NCBI RefSeq assembly: GCF_011090165.1
Contig: NZ_JAADJT010000024.1
Span: forward strand, 1 to 33,881
Direction of reading: 5' to 3'
Length of the DNA: 33,881 nt
Origin: Duganella aceris
Lineage (GTDB): Bacteria; Pseudomonadota; Gammaproteobacteria; Burkholderiales; Burkholderiaceae_D
This document shows positions 7,890-17,276 of the stretch, piece after piece (within the stretch, counting starts at the first letter, position 1; every line of letters starts with the position of its first letter). The notes beneath the pieces are model-generated. The model was not told the DNA's origin. It saw only the letters and a program-made list of their open reading frames with translations, and searched no databases. The position numbers and the translations under genes are program-made.

Positions 7890-8579
7890 TCAAGCCAGCT
7901 TGATGTCGCTGAGGCCGATCGACACCATCAGCGGCGCGGGCTGGTCTCCCAGCTCGGCGTTTCGCACATAGATCATGTGTCTCGTTGGAAGAGTAATGCC
8001 CTGCACGGTGGTATGGCCCGACAGGTAGTGGGCGGCGGGCACGCCACCGGCGACCTCGACTTCATAATCGTGACGCCGTAACAGACCGTCTGCCGAAAAG
8101 TAAAAGGTCTGCACAGGGCTATGCGTCGCGATATCAGGCGGGAACGTCGCACTCAGGCGATGCCATGTCTGCCCATTCTCCTGCCAATCCGTTAACTTGG
8201 TCAGGACAAATCCTGGCCGGCTGAGCAAGAATGGCATGGATAAGTAATTCCACATGGCGTAGCCGACAAAGTAATTCAATTGAGCGTCGCTCCACGACGG
8301 GTTGAGTTGATGGCCGCTCAGCGCGTCGCGCGCAAAGACCATTTCTTTCGGCATGACACCGGCACCGACGGCGGAATCGGCTACCCCTCCATCCGGGGTA
8401 TGCGCGGCCCATGCCTGATGCAGGTTAATCTTGATATCCACCTCGTCGAGCATGCCCATCTTGCCCAAAAGAGGCCACAGCATTCCACCGCGCGTCAGGC
8501 GAGCCGACATTTGATTGAACTGATTCCAGCGGGGCATGCCGCCGTGCGCTTCGAGGATGAGGTTTAACAGGCTATTCAT
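7890..8579 (-). CDS. Uncharacterised protein, paralogue of the one at 18209 (copy 1)
   Basis: A 229-residue soluble protein that I cannot assign to a named family. There is no signal peptide, membrane helix or Cys motif. It is rich in predicted beta strand. Segments conserved with the copy at 18209 include EAHGG near the N-terminus with a following RWN, MLDEVDI, YFVGYA.WNY..MPF (residues about 112-126), ATHSPVQTFYFS (about 161-172), RRHDYEV and TVQGITLPTRHMIYVR. Conserved His, Arg and Tyr residues could form a ligand or catalytic site. A beta-rich lipid- or ligand-carrier-like fold is a guess. It is divergent from the MRJP gene at 8773, separated by 193 bp, and may share regulation with it. 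Confidence 0.75.
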   Translation of the reverse strand: MNSLLNLILEAHGGMPRWNQFNQMSARLTRGGMLWPLLGKMGMLDEVDIKINLHQAWAAHTPDGGVADSAVGAGVMPKEMVFARDALSGHQLNPSWSDAQLNYFVGYAMWNYLSMPFLLSRPGFVLTKLTDWQENGQTWHRLSATFPPDIATHSPVQTFYFSADGLLRRHDYEVEVAGGVPAAHYLSGHTTVQGITLPTRHMIYVRNAELGDQPAPLMVSIGLSDIKLA

Positions 8580-8724
8580 AACGCGAGATCCGATTTAAGT
8601 AGTGGCTACCGGGTCATCATAAAGGCGGATGTCGGTTTGATTATCAAGCCAGCGTTGAAACACAATCTGTCGCCGGACCGTCGCCAAATCACTATCGGCC
8701 TGAGACACTGCGGTCAATGGTTCG

Positions 8725-8741
8725 CGGTCGACCACCGACCG
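8725..8741. promoter_or_regulatory. Inverted repeat between the uncharacterised gene and the MRJP gene
   Basis: CGGTCG (8725-8730) and CGACCG (8736-8741) are perfect arms with a five-base spacer, 31 bp before the ATG of the MRJP gene and within the divergent intergenic region. The size suits a dimeric regulator such as LysR-3, which lies downstream of the MRJP gene. The link is inferred. Confidence 0.3.
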
Positions 8742-8772
8742 TGAGAAAAATCGCTTACTTTCAGGAGCTGAA

Positions 8773-9954
8773 ATGTCAGTTAAAAAAATGTCCCTTCCGA
8801 TGATTGCGACCGCTGCCTTGTTGGTGCAGCTCGCGCTGCCGGCATCAGTGCACGCCGCCGTACCCCTGGTCCCTGCTGTGCGGGCTGTCGGCAATATTGA
8901 GCCGGTCTATCAGTTCAAGTCCGGGCCGATGCCGACGGGCGTGACGGTCTCCGCCAAGGGACGCATCTTCGTCAACTTCCCGCGCTGGGGGGACGATGTG
9001 CCATTCACCGTCGGTGAAATCCGTAACGGTGCGGTGGTGGCCTATCCGTCGCAGACGGCCAACACCTTTGATCCGGCCAAGCCGGCGGACACTTTGTCGA
9101 GCGTGCAGAGTGTCGTCGTCGACGCCCTGGACCGACTTTGGATACTTGACCCCGCCGCGCCGGGTTTCCAAACCCGCATCGCCGGCGCGGCAAAGCTGGT
9201 CGCTGTGGACCTCGGTAGCAACAAGATCGTCAAGACCATCATCATTCCCGCGACCGTGGCGCTGGATACGACCTATCTGAACGATGTGAGGTTCGATCTG
9301 CGTGTCGGTAAGGCGGGCGTCGCCTACATCACCGACTCTTCGCTCTCGGGCCCAGGTGGCATCATTGTGGTGGACCTTGACAGTGGCCATAGCTGGCGCA
9401 AGCTGACCGGTCATCCATCCACCTCGGTGGACACGACTTTCGTGCCGTTTGTAGAGGGCGAACGCTTGGCGCAACGTGCGCCAGGCAAAGCGCCGCAGCC
9501 ATTCGCGGTGGCCTCGGATGGCATCGCGCTCTCTTCAGATGGCGCGACGCTGTTCTACAGCCCTTTGTCGAGCCGCCATCTGTTTTCGGTGCCGACCAAG
9601 TTGCTTTTGGATGATACGGCAAACGATGCAGCGCTCAGCGCCGCAGTGCGCGATCTGGGCGAGAAGGGCGCATCGGATGGCATGGAAGCGGACGACAAGG
9701 GCCGCCTCTACGCCAGTGATTACGAGCACAACAGCATCCATCGGCGCCAACCCGACGGTCAATGGACCACCATCGCCTCAGACCCGCGCATGTCGTGGCC
9801 CGACACGCTGTCGGTGGGCCCTGATGGCTATCTCTACTTTACTGCCAACCAGCTGAACCGCCAGGCCGGCTTCCATGAAGGGAAGGATCTGCGCCAGAAG
9901 CCATACATGCTCTTCCGCGTACGCATCGACGCGGGTCCCGTGATGCTGAAATAA
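8773..9954 (+). CDS. Exported major royal jelly protein (MRJP/yellow)-like beta-propeller protein (copy 1)
   Basis: A 393-residue protein with a signal peptide of about 29 residues (ending ASVHAA). The mature part has the MRJP/yellow hallmarks: GVTVSAKGRIFVNFPRWGD near the start, DRLWILDPAAP, YLNDVRFD, AYITDSS and FYSPLSSRHLFSVPT, and a late blade with LYASDYEHNSI. The family forms six-bladed propellers related to SMP-30 and strictosidine synthase-like folds. Bacterial members are mostly uncharacterised; insect relatives act as dopachrome-converting enzymes or amine binders. AGGAG lies directly upstream and supports the start. LysR-3 begins 87 bp after its stop on the same strand. A more distant copy is at 24809. 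Confidence 0.8.
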   Translation: MSVKKMSLPMIATAALLVQLALPASVHAAVPLVPAVRAVGNIEPVYQFKSGPMPTGVTVSAKGRIFVNFPRWGDDVPFTVGEIRNGAVVAYPSQTANTFDPAKPADTLSSVQSVVVDALDRLWILDPAAPGFQTRIAGAAKLVAVDLGSNKIVKTIIIPATVALDTTYLNDVRFDLRVGKAGVAYITDSSLSGPGGIIVVDLDSGHSWRKLTGHPSTSVDTTFVPFVEGERLAQRAPGKAPQPFAVASDGIALSSDGATLFYSPLSSRHLFSVPTKLLLDDTANDAALSAAVRDLGEKGASDGMEADDKGRLYASDYEHNSIHRRQPDGQWTTIASDPRMSWPDTLSVGPDGYLYFTANQLNRQAGFHEGKDLRQKPYMLFRVRIDAGPVMLK

Positions 9955-10041
9955 CTGCCCACGGCAGAGGGGAGGGCGCATGTGCTAAGATCCGCGCAAG
10001 ACAGTTGCTACGGTCGCCCTCCCTCTTACCAGGCAGATGAA

Positions 10042-10974
10042 TTGAAGGTTAAATACATAGCCGACTTAGAAATATTTGTGCGTGTCGCGGAACTCGGCAG
10101 CCTGACTGCCGCCGCCAACAGCATGGATTTATCGCCTGCGGTGGCCAGCACATCGTTGAAGCGCCTTGAAGCGGAACTGGAAAAATTACTGTTCGTCAGG
10201 ACGACGCGTAGCATGCGCCTGACGTCTGACGGTGAGAGATTTCTGGCGCGCTGCCGCCCGCTCCTCGCGGGGTTGTTGGAGGCGGAACAGGAACTCGTAT
10301 CGGGAAATTCCGTCATCAGCGGCAACCTGCAAATCTCGATGCCGTCCGATCTCGGCCGCAACGTGATCCTGCGCTGGCTCGACGAGTTCCAGGTCAAGTA
10401 TCCGGCGATTCATCTGAAGGTGCAGATGTCGGACCGCATTGCCAACGTCTTCAAGCAATCCATTGACCTGGCCATCCGCTATGGGGTTCCGCCTGATTCC
10501 AACATGGTCGCGCTGCCGCTGGTGCCGGACAATTGGCGTGTACTGTGCGCGTCGCCCGACTACGTGATGAATCACGCTCCGCTACTGCACCCGCGCGACC
10601 TTATCCAACACAACTGCCTGTTCTACATGCTCGGCGACACGCTCTACAATCACTGGCGCTTCGCCGAAGGCGACCGACAGTTCGAGGTCGAGGTGCAGGG
10701 TAATCGTGTCGCCGATGATTCCGATGCCGTGCGCCGTTGGGCAATCGATGGCCATGGCATCTGCTACCGGTCGCGGATTGATGTCGCACAGGATATCGCC
10801 GCAGGTCGACTGCAGATACTGTGCCCGAACTGGCGCGGTGAGCCGGCGCCGCTGTACCTGTTGTGCGCTGACCGCAAACAAGTATCGCCAACGGTACGTC
10901 TGCTGCGAGAACATCTCGAAACGCGCTTCCGCGAGTTCAGCGCCGGACTATCCGATGCAGGTTCAATGGCATAG
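10042..10974 (+). CDS. LysR-family transcriptional regulator (LysR-3)
   Basis: About 310 residues from a TTG start at 10042, preceded by AGG eight bases upstream. A GTG at 9982 would add 20 poorly LysR-like residues. The helix-turn-helix covers residues 5-65 (FVRVAELGSLTAAANSMD and FVRTTRSMRLT). The effector domain starts near NLQISMPSDLGRN, typical of the same branch as LysR-1. It follows the MRJP gene by 87 bp and precedes the SLAC1-type channel gene by 128 bp, so either or both could be its targets. The second MRJP gene (24809) also adjoins a LysR gene. Confidence 0.88.
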   Translation: MKVKYIADLEIFVRVAELGSLTAAANSMDLSPAVASTSLKRLEAELEKLLFVRTTRSMRLTSDGERFLARCRPLLAGLLEAEQELVSGNSVISGNLQISMPSDLGRNVILRWLDEFQVKYPAIHLKVQMSDRIANVFKQSIDLAIRYGVPPDSNMVALPLVPDNWRVLCASPDYVMNHAPLLHPRDLIQHNCLFYMLGDTLYNHWRFAEGDRQFEVEVQGNRVADDSDAVRRWAIDGHGICYRSRIDVAQDIAAGRLQILCPNWRGEPAPLYLLCADRKQVSPTVRLLREHLETRFREFSAGLSDAGSMA

Positions 10975-11102
10975 CCAGTTGTCTACCTTTTGATTGTCCC
11001 ACCATTATGGGGAGGATGGCGGCCGTCGGGATCGCGCCGGTAGAGAGCTACAATACTGCTCATCACATTCGTCGATCAGATCTCATAATCAGAGGGATAA
11101 CC

Positions 11103-12095
11103 ATGGAAGCCACGGATACACGCGCATCCTCAACCACTGCCAGCAGGCTTGCCTATTTACCTGTCGGTATGTTTGGTTCGGTGATGGGACTCTGCGGCCT
11201 CTCCGTCGCGTGGCATGGTGCACACAGGTATTTCGGCGCTCCCGCGTGGATCGCCCAACTGGTCGGCGTGTGCGCGGCGCTGGCGTTTATAGGAGTTGGT
11301 GTTGCTTACTGCATCAAAGGTTGGTTTGGGTTCGCAGCCGTGCGCGCGGAGTTCAATCACCCGGTTGCAGGCAACTTGTTTGGCACGCCGATGATCAGCC
11401 TGCTGCTGCTGCCTTTCGTGCTGGTCGATTTCAGTTTAACGCTGGCGCGCTTGTCGTGGGTGCTGGGGGCAGCGGGCATGACCGCGCTGGCGTGGGTCAT
11501 TGTATCCCGCTGGATGACCGTGCGGCAGACAGCGACCCAGGTCACGCCAGCTTGGATCGTGCCCGTCGTTGGTATGCTGGACATTCCGCTAGCCGTTCCG
11601 CAGTTGCAATGGGAGGGCTTACACGGTTTGATGGTTTTCGGTCTGGCCGTAGGCCTGTTCTTCGCGATTCCGCTATTCACGATGATCTTTTCGCGGCTGG
11701 CGATGGAGGAACCTTTGGCGGCGTCGTTGCAGCCGTCGTTACTCATCTTGGTTGCACCCTTCGCGGTCGGGTTCACTGCATATGTAACTAGCACTGGCGC
11801 TATCGACTTGTTCGCACAAGCGTTGTACATGCTGATGCTATTCGTTCTGGCCGTATTACTCGGCCGCCTGCGTCACTTGCCGCATTGCTCGCCGTTTCGC
11901 GTGTCGTGGTGGGCGGCCAGCTTCCCGCTGGCCGCCTCGGCCGGCGCTGCCGTGCGTTACGCCGCACATGCGCAGACCTTAACCACCGACGTGATCGCAA
12001 TTGTGGTGCTCACCGTCGCGACACTTACAATCGCCGTGTTCGTCGGACAAACCATCGCCGGCATCTTGCAGGGCCGGCTGCAAGCCCTCGCCTAG
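11103..12095 (+). CDS. SLAC1/TehA (TDT) family anion channel or exporter
   Basis: About 330 residues and roughly ten hydrophobic segments, with the opening LPVGMFGSVMGLCGLSVAW that is characteristic of the TehA/SLAC1 family. Later, FGTPMISLLLLPF and the end VGQTIAGILQG also fit. Bacterial members conduct anions or export C4-dicarboxylates, sulfite or tellurite-related species; the ion here is unknown. The longer frame from 11007 includes 32 residues that do not look like this family. AGAGGGA seven bases or so before the ATG at 11103 supports the shorter form. It lies downstream of LysR-3 and converges with the LuxR-type gene, 61 bp apart. Confidence 0.85.
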   Translation: MEATDTRASSTTASRLAYLPVGMFGSVMGLCGLSVAWHGAHRYFGAPAWIAQLVGVCAALAFIGVGVAYCIKGWFGFAAVRAEFNHPVAGNLFGTPMISLLLLPFVLVDFSLTLARLSWVLGAAGMTALAWVIVSRWMTVRQTATQVTPAWIVPVVGMLDIPLAVPQLQWEGLHGLMVFGLAVGLFFAIPLFTMIFSRLAMEEPLAASLQPSLLILVAPFAVGFTAYVTSTGAIDLFAQALYMLMLFVLAVLLGRLRHLPHCSPFRVSWWAASFPLAASAGAAVRYAAHAQTLTTDVIAIVVLTVATLTIAVFVGQTIAGILQGRLQALA

Positions 12096-12156
12096 CAATG
12101 CAAGCGATGCTTGACCAAGATTATGGGGGGCACCGGTCTCCGCGTTGACATCTTTG

Positions 12157-12804
12157 TTAAGCAGGACGCTTAGGTAGTGAAAGTGCGAAATGTTCTGTCA
12201 TACCACCGGAGATGGCGATGCTTGCGACTTCGGTTCTCGTCTTTGCCTGCAGCTTTACCATGATGGACTTGACGTGAAATTTCGCGGTCTCGGTCGCAAT
12301 ATCGAGATTGCGGGCAATGGACTTGTTGCATAGACCCAGCGCAAGTAGTTGTAAAACATCATCCTCCCGGGTTGTGAGTATGTTGCGTCCCGTGACATTC
12401 GCCATTTGAAGCGCCAGTGTCTGACAAAGGTATGTATCGCCATTTGCGATGCGGCGGATGCCAGAAACAAAATCCTTCACGGGCGATGTGCTCAGCATTA
12501 TTCCGTGAATGCCTTGGCTAAAAGCACAGCGTATCGCGTGGTCTCGCGCAGTGGTTGCCACCACCAAAATACGAACTTCAGCATATTCCTTCGCACCTTG
12601 AGCGATATCTTGAATCAGTTTGGGTACGGCCGACCCATCTATCACCAACACATTTGTCTTGGTGGGCGGGAGTGCGGCATCATCACCATCGAATACAACG
12701 ATCCCCTTTTCTTTTTGCAGCGCAGCACAAGCACCGGCACGTAATAGCGGTTCCCGTATATGTACAGAAACATAAATTTGGGATTTATTGTTGCTCGGGT
12801 TCAT
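12157..12804 (-). CDS. LuxR/NarL-type response regulator with a degenerate receiver domain
   Basis: About 215 residues from the ATG at 12804, chosen because AGGAG lies five bases upstream; an ATG pair at 12840 lacks such a site. The C-terminal LuxR helix-turn-helix is clear: LTTREDDVLQLLALGL, NKSIARNLDIATETAKFHV and IMVKLQAKTRTE. The N-terminal part has receiver-like strands, with D56 in NVLVIDG at the phosphorylation position. The acidic pair normally in the first loop is missing (YVSVHIREPLL), and the conserved lysine after the fifth strand appears to be serine (GIMLSTS). No histidine kinase gene is nearby. It may work without phosphorylation. Its targets are unknown; the MFS gene lies upstream on the same strand. 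Confidence 0.82.
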   Translation of the reverse strand: MNPSNNKSQIYVSVHIREPLLRAGACAALQKEKGIVVFDGDDAALPPTKTNVLVIDGSAVPKLIQDIAQGAKEYAEVRILVVATTARDHAIRCAFSQGIHGIMLSTSPVKDFVSGIRRIANGDTYLCQTLALQMANVTGRNILTTREDDVLQLLALGLCNKSIARNLDIATETAKFHVKSIMVKLQAKTRTEVASIAISGGMTEHFALSLPKRPA

Positions 12805-12937
12805 GTCGACTCCTGGCCAGCGATTGATTAGGTTCATCATCGCTAGCCACCGCTTAATAGTCGAGTTAGTTTTTGTTGAGCGTTGTGAGCAATGGTCTAG
12901 CGCGCCGCCGGCCGAGGCGAACCGGCGCTCCTAACAA

Positions 12938-14194
12938 CTAGTTAGAACCTGTTAGCGGCCCGTCAGATCGTTTCTTGTTTCCGGTTTCCGGCAATAACAG
13001 CGTGGCGATGACCGCCGTGCTGCTGGTGATGGCGATACACCAAGCAGGCGCCATCGGATTTCCTGTCACCGTGATAAGCCAAGTGACGATAAATTGTACC
13101 GTTCCGCCAAACAGCGACACGCCGACGGAATAGATGAGCGCCAGTGCCTCCGCGCGCCGTTCGGCAGGAAATAACTCGCAAATAGTGGTCAACACGCCCC
13201 CTGCCGTCACAGCGGTCAAGAACGCCAACAGGGCTGAAATTCCCTGCAAGGTCGGCGGAATCGGGTGAGCTGTAAGCCAAGCGAATACAGGGAGGCTGAC
13301 GATAGCCGTGATGAGTCGTGGCCAAAACATGACCGGCCAGCGTCCGAATCTGTCCGCCAGATAACCTCCAATGAGCGCGCCCCCGAAGGTGGTCAAGCCG
13401 ATGGTTATCGCCGCCTGCAAGCCGTTCGCCGGGGGAAGATGCAACACCGTTGTGCCGTAGGTCGTCATATAGCTGCCGACATAGGTTGATACGGTTCCTC
13501 CGGCAATCACCAGGATGCCGAGTACCACTGGCCGGCTTCGCCAGGCAAGTCGCAGTTCTGCGCTGGTCTTGGTCTTTAATGTTTCCGGCATCCTAAACCG
13601 CAGGAATAGGGCAACCGGTACAAGTAGCGTGCTGATGACAAACGGTACACGCCATCCCCATGCCAGCATCTGTTCATTGGAGAGCGAGAGGGAGAGGGCA
13701 AGGCCTAGCCCACCGGCGGCGGCCGAGGCTAAACCCTGGCTGCCCATCAGGAAGGCCACATAAGCGGCGCGTTGTCTTTTGGGTGCCACTTCCAGCAGAA
13801 AGGCGGTCGAGGGACCGGTCTCTCCCCCCAAGGCGAATCCCTGCACCAGCCGAAACATGGTGATCAGGACGGGCGCGATCAAGCCGATGGACGCGTATCC
13901 GGGAGTCAGCCCTAAACCGAGCGTGCCCAGAGTCATCAACATGGCGCTGAGTAGCAATGCGGGGCGCCGCCCGGCACGATCGGCGTAGCGTCCTATCACA
14001 ACGCTGCCCACCGGGCGGGCGATAAAGCCCACGCCGAAGACACCAACGGACAGTAATAGCCCTAAGTTCTGTGATGCAGCAGGGAAGAATACTTTTCCGA
14101 TGATTGGCGCAAAGAACGCGTAAGCAACGAAATCAAAAAACTCAAGGCCATTGCAAATGACCGCGGCAACAATAACCGACCTGGGGGAACGCAT
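12938..14194 (-). CDS. MFS transporter, metabolite:H+ symporter (MHS) type
   Basis: About 418 residues with 12 predicted membrane segments. MHS/major-facilitator signatures include NGLEFFDFVAYAFF in the first helix, RPVGSVVIGRYADRAGRR in the loop between helices 2 and 3, FRLVQGFALGGETGPS and LFPAERRAEA. Relatives include KgtP, ShiA and ProP, which take up organic acids or betaines with protons. A role in betaine uptake would fit the betaine-binding-like protein elsewhere in the window, but organic acids are at least as likely. I chose the ATG at 14194, ten bases after the regulator's stop codon; an upstream ATG at 14284 would overlap the regulator. The two genes are probably co-transcribed. 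Confidence 0.85.
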   Translation of the reverse strand: MRSPRSVIVAAVICNGLEFFDFVAYAFFAPIIGKVFFPAASQNLGLLLSVGVFGVGFIARPVGSVVIGRYADRAGRRPALLLSAMLMTLGTLGLGLTPGYASIGLIAPVLITMFRLVQGFALGGETGPSTAFLLEVAPKRQRAAYVAFLMGSQGLASAAAGGLGLALSLSLSNEQMLAWGWRVPFVISTLLVPVALFLRFRMPETLKTKTSAELRLAWRSRPVVLGILVIAGGTVSTYVGSYMTTYGTTVLHLPPANGLQAAITIGLTTFGGALIGGYLADRFGRWPVMFWPRLITAIVSLPVFAWLTAHPIPPTLQGISALLAFLTAVTAGGVLTTICELFPAERRAEALALIYSVGVSLFGGTVQFIVTWLITVTGNPMAPAWCIAITSSTAVIATLLLPETGNKKRSDGPLTGSN

Positions 14195-14204
14195 GGCGCG
14201 ACTG

Positions 14205-17036
14205 CTATGCTGTTGGCTCGTTAATTTCTTCAAGATATTCGTTGAGTAAAGTTCTTGCCCGCGCGAGATCGGCGGAGTTTTCACCGTCCGCAGCGCTCAC
14301 CAGTGGTAGTAACAGCGCGACCACTTCTTTATTTTTCCCTTGCCCTACGCGTAACTCGGCCAGCGCTAGCGTCGCCCGCAGTCGCCAGGACCAGGCGCCT
14401 TGTCTTGTCGCGAGATCAATCGCTGAAACGAAGCTCTGCTCAGCGTCGTCGACATTGCCGATTTTTACCAGGCATTTGCCGCGTGTGGTGAGGCATTCGG
14501 GCAGGCGTAACAGATCTCCTCCCCGATGAATGGTTGCTTCCGCCTCATCGCACATCGACAAGCTCGCCGAATGCAGCGACAGATCGGATAGACCTTTCGC
14601 CATGAAGGTTAGCGCGACGCTGGTCACCATCTCGTAGCCATAGCCATGCAGTGATTCAACTGCATCACGAATGCGCTCCGTCCCTGGCGCGGGATGCCCT
14701 TGCATGATCATGACCTGCCCGTGCAAGATGTCAGCGACCTTGCGATAAGGTTCTAATGAATGCAACTTGCCAACGCGTTCCAACTCTTCCGCGATATCGG
14801 TGATGCGTTCAACATCCTGGGCATAGCTGTAGACCGATCCTGCCCAAATCAGTGCAAGACAATACGTTACCGCATGGCCATGGTTTTTCGCCTTGAGAAT
14901 GGTATCTTCGGCCAATGTATAAGCCAGGCGGTAGCTGCCCGTTAGCCACCGCGTGCGACTTAAGCCGCATAACGCGCGGATGTGATACTCGAAGCCGAGT
15001 TTCGAATCCAGTACATGCGGCGCGTCGGCGGTGTAGACGAAGCAGTTTTCCCAGTGACGCACGGATTCATCTATCCTGCCGACCATATGAAGGCATACAC
15101 CCATCAGCGAATCGACAATAAACGCCGATTGGAGATCATCCAGCTCAGTCAAGAGCGCCTGGGCCCGGTGGGCGGTGTTCAGTGCATCCGTATAGGAGCC
15201 TTCTCTGTGCAGCAAAACCAGATATCCGCTCAACAAATGAAGCATTTCCTTCAGATCGCCGAGCTGCTCCGCGAGCTGAATACTGCGGCGATAGGCCGCA
15301 GCGGCCCGGCCATTACGACCGCTGCCCAAGAACATCAAGGACTGGCCAAGGGCGCGCTGCAAGCGCATTTCCAGATGTGAGCCCACGTGCTCATCGGGTA
15401 AATTTGAAAGTGCTGCTTGCGCCCATCGAGAACACTCGACCAGCTGAGAGGACTGCAGTAGAAGCGGGCATGTCATGGCCGCCAGTTCGACCGCTTTGGT
15501 GAACTGTTTTCCTTCGAAGATATACCAATCCAAGGTGGCGCGCAGATTCGGCAGGTCCAGCTCAACCAAGTCAGCCGCATCGGCATGCTGCGTGACTTGT
15601 ACCATCCAGTTGTTATAAAAATTCGCGTAGCGCTGCACCACGGTTGCAAACTCTTCGGACGATTCCAGCATGTGACGGCAGTAGGATCTGGTGGTGTCCA
15701 ACATGCGATATCGCAGCGTGGTGCCGCCGGCGTCGACCGCGACCAGGGACTTCGACACTAAATTCGCCACCAATTCCATGCCCATGAAGCGGCCTTGGTC
15801 GGGGTTGCAGATATCCAAAGCGGCGTCCAGCGAAAACGTCCCGGTAAAGACTGATAGCCTGGTGAGCAGCGATCTCTCATCCGTGGGAAGTAGATTGAAA
15901 CTCCAATCCAACGTCGCGCGCAAAGTCTGTTGCCGCGCACTAGCTGTTCTCCTGCCTGGCCATAATAGCGAGGCGCCGGCATCGAAATGCTGGGTGATCG
16001 CACGCAGTCCCAACGCTTCGATCCGACTCGCGGCCAACTCAATCGCGAGTGCTATGCCCTCCAGGTCGCGGCAGAGCCGGGAGACTAGCGGAGCATCCTC
16101 GTCTGAAAGCGTGAAATCAATACCACCGGCCGCCGCTCGCTCAACGAACAGCTTCACCGCGGGATAGGCGAGCGCCTGCATTCCCGTCAGCCCATCTCCG
16201 TCTGGAGGGAATGCCAGTGGTTGTAAGCGATAGACATATTCGCCAGCAGCCCTGAGCACTTCTCTGCTCGTCACCAGGAAACGAATATCGGGACAATTTC
16301 TTAGTATGCTCTCAATCAGTTTTGCCACCTCATCAATCAGGTGTTCGCAACAGTCGAGGACGATGAGTGTCGTTCTATCGGCAAGATGTGCTTCCAGCGC
16401 ACTCTGTTCGTCCGCGCAATGGGCCAAGCCGATCGCACTCGCGACGGTAGCGTGGACTAACTCGATTTCAGAGATGCACGAGAAGTCCACAAAGTGGACG
16501 TCGCCGCCGAACTCTTTATAAAGCGAGTGCATGGTCGCGATCGCGACGGTAGTCTTGCCGATACCTCCCGACCCAATGATCGACACCAAGCGGTAACGCG
16601 ATAGCGCGGTTGTTAGCATATCAACCGCCTCGTCGCGCCCCAACACCACCGTCGACAGCACCGGCAACCGTACAGCTGACTCAGGCTTGGCGAGCGTTGC
16701 GCGCGATCCGGGCGCCGTCCTGATCACCGGGGCGACAAAGCTATAACCCTTATTCGCGACATTGACGATGTAGCGGCTATTTCCACCGCTGTCCCCCAGC
16801 GCCTTGCGGAGATTGACGATGTGAAACCGTAAATTTCCCTCTTCAACCACCATGTTGGGCCAAACCTTGGAAAGCAACTCGTGCTTGCCCACGACTTCGC
16901 CGGCGGATTCGACTAAAGCTATTAATAAATCGAGGGCCCGACCACCCAATCTTACTGGCTCGCCGTCTTGTTCCAGCAAACGTTCGGCTGGAGAGAGCAT
17001 AAACGGACCAAATTGAGCACGCCACTCAATATTCAT
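14205..17036 (-). CDS. Large winged-helix/NB-ARC-like ATPase/TPR transcriptional regulator
   Basis: 943 residues. Residues 5-103 form an OmpR/PhoB-type winged helix (GGRALDLLIALVE, NLRFHIVNLRKALGD and YIVNVANKGYSFVAP). A STAND-type ATPase follows, with Walker A GSGGIGKTT at 155-163, Walker B LIVLDCCEH around 224-232 and the TSRE motif at 256-259. From about 520 to the end are helical, TPR-like repeats. Such proteins (COG3903-like) use ATP-dependent oligomerisation triggered by a ligand, in the manner of MalT; the ligand is unknown. The gene is divergent from the alpha/beta hydrolase across an unusually AT-rich region and lies immediately upstream of the MHS transporter. Both flanking units are candidate targets. 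Confidence 0.88.
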   Translation of the reverse strand: MNIEWRAQFGPFMLSPAERLLEQDGEPVRLGGRALDLLIALVESAGEVVGKHELLSKVWPNMVVEEGNLRFHIVNLRKALGDSGGNSRYIVNVANKGYSFVAPVIRTAPGSRATLAKPESAVRLPVLSTVVLGRDEAVDMLTTALSRYRLVSIIGSGGIGKTTVAIATMHSLYKEFGGDVHFVDFSCISEIELVHATVASAIGLAHCADEQSALEAHLADRTTLIVLDCCEHLIDEVAKLIESILRNCPDIRFLVTSREVLRAAGEYVYRLQPLAFPPDGDGLTGMQALAYPAVKLFVERAAAGGIDFTLSDEDAPLVSRLCRDLEGIALAIELAASRIEALGLRAITQHFDAGASLLWPGRRTASARQQTLRATLDWSFNLLPTDERSLLTRLSVFTGTFSLDAALDICNPDQGRFMGMELVANLVSKSLVAVDAGGTTLRYRMLDTTRSYCRHMLESSEEFATVVQRYANFYNNWMVQVTQHADAADLVELDLPNLRATLDWYIFEGKQFTKAVELAAMTCPLLLQSSQLVECSRWAQAALSNLPDEHVGSHLEMRLQRALGQSLMFLGSGRNGRAAAAYRRSIQLAEQLGDLKEMLHLLSGYLVLLHREGSYTDALNTAHRAQALLTELDDLQSAFIVDSLMGVCLHMVGRIDESVRHWENCFVYTADAPHVLDSKLGFEYHIRALCGLSRTRWLTGSYRLAYTLAEDTILKAKNHGHAVTYCLALIWAGSVYSYAQDVERITDIAEELERVGKLHSLEPYRKVADILHGQVMIMQGHPAPGTERIRDAVESLHGYGYEMVTSVALTFMAKGLSDLSLHSASLSMCDEAEATIHRGGDLLRLPECLTTRGKCLVKIGNVDDAEQSFVSAIDLATRQGAWSWRLRATLALAELRVGQGKNKEVVALLLPLVSAADGENSADLARARTLLNEYLEEINEPTA

Positions 17037-17225
17037 TATTGCACACCATATTAACTTAGCATCAAGCTTCCATCTTACCCTATTTTTTCGCTATTTGATC
17101 CTAAAAGAAGCCAAGTTGCATTAACATAAATATTGAAAATATATAATTAAATCTATTTTTCGAATAATACTTATATATTCGATTGAAATGAAGAATGGTG
17201 TGGGGGATTTTAATCGTAGATTAAA

Positions 17226-17241
17226 TTAATAATATTATTAA
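17226..17241. promoter_or_regulatory. 16-bp perfect AT palindrome
   Basis: TTAATAATATTATTAA is fully self-complementary and lies about 150 bp before the likely hydrolase start. It could be an operator, but chance palindromes are easier in such AT-rich DNA. Confidence 0.25.
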
Positions 17242-17264
17242 CTATTGGTATGCGGGAGATTTCT

Positions 17265-17276
17265 ACCCATATGGGT
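17265..17276. promoter_or_regulatory. 12-bp perfect palindrome ACCCATATGGGT
   Basis: A perfect palindrome with GC-containing arms inside an AT-rich stretch, about 100 bp before the likely hydrolase start. It is a better operator candidate than the neighbouring AT-only palindrome. The likely binder would be the divergent winged-helix regulator, although OmpR-type domains more often use direct repeats. Confidence 0.35.

Noticed and set aside
11007..11791. Overlapping plus-strand frame from 10994 across the SLAC1-type gene
   Set aside because: It lies in another frame of the channel gene, is rich in Arg and Cys, and lacks membrane segments.
217..12804. An acyl-homoserine-lactone signalling circuit formed by the lactonase and the LuxR-type protein
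   Set aside because: The LuxR-type protein has a receiver-like domain and not an autoinducer-binding domain, no synthase gene is present, and I found no convincing lux-box.
12804..12840. Longer start for the LuxR-type regulator
   Set aside because: The extra twelve residues have no ribosome site, while AGGAG is correctly placed before the ATG at 12804.
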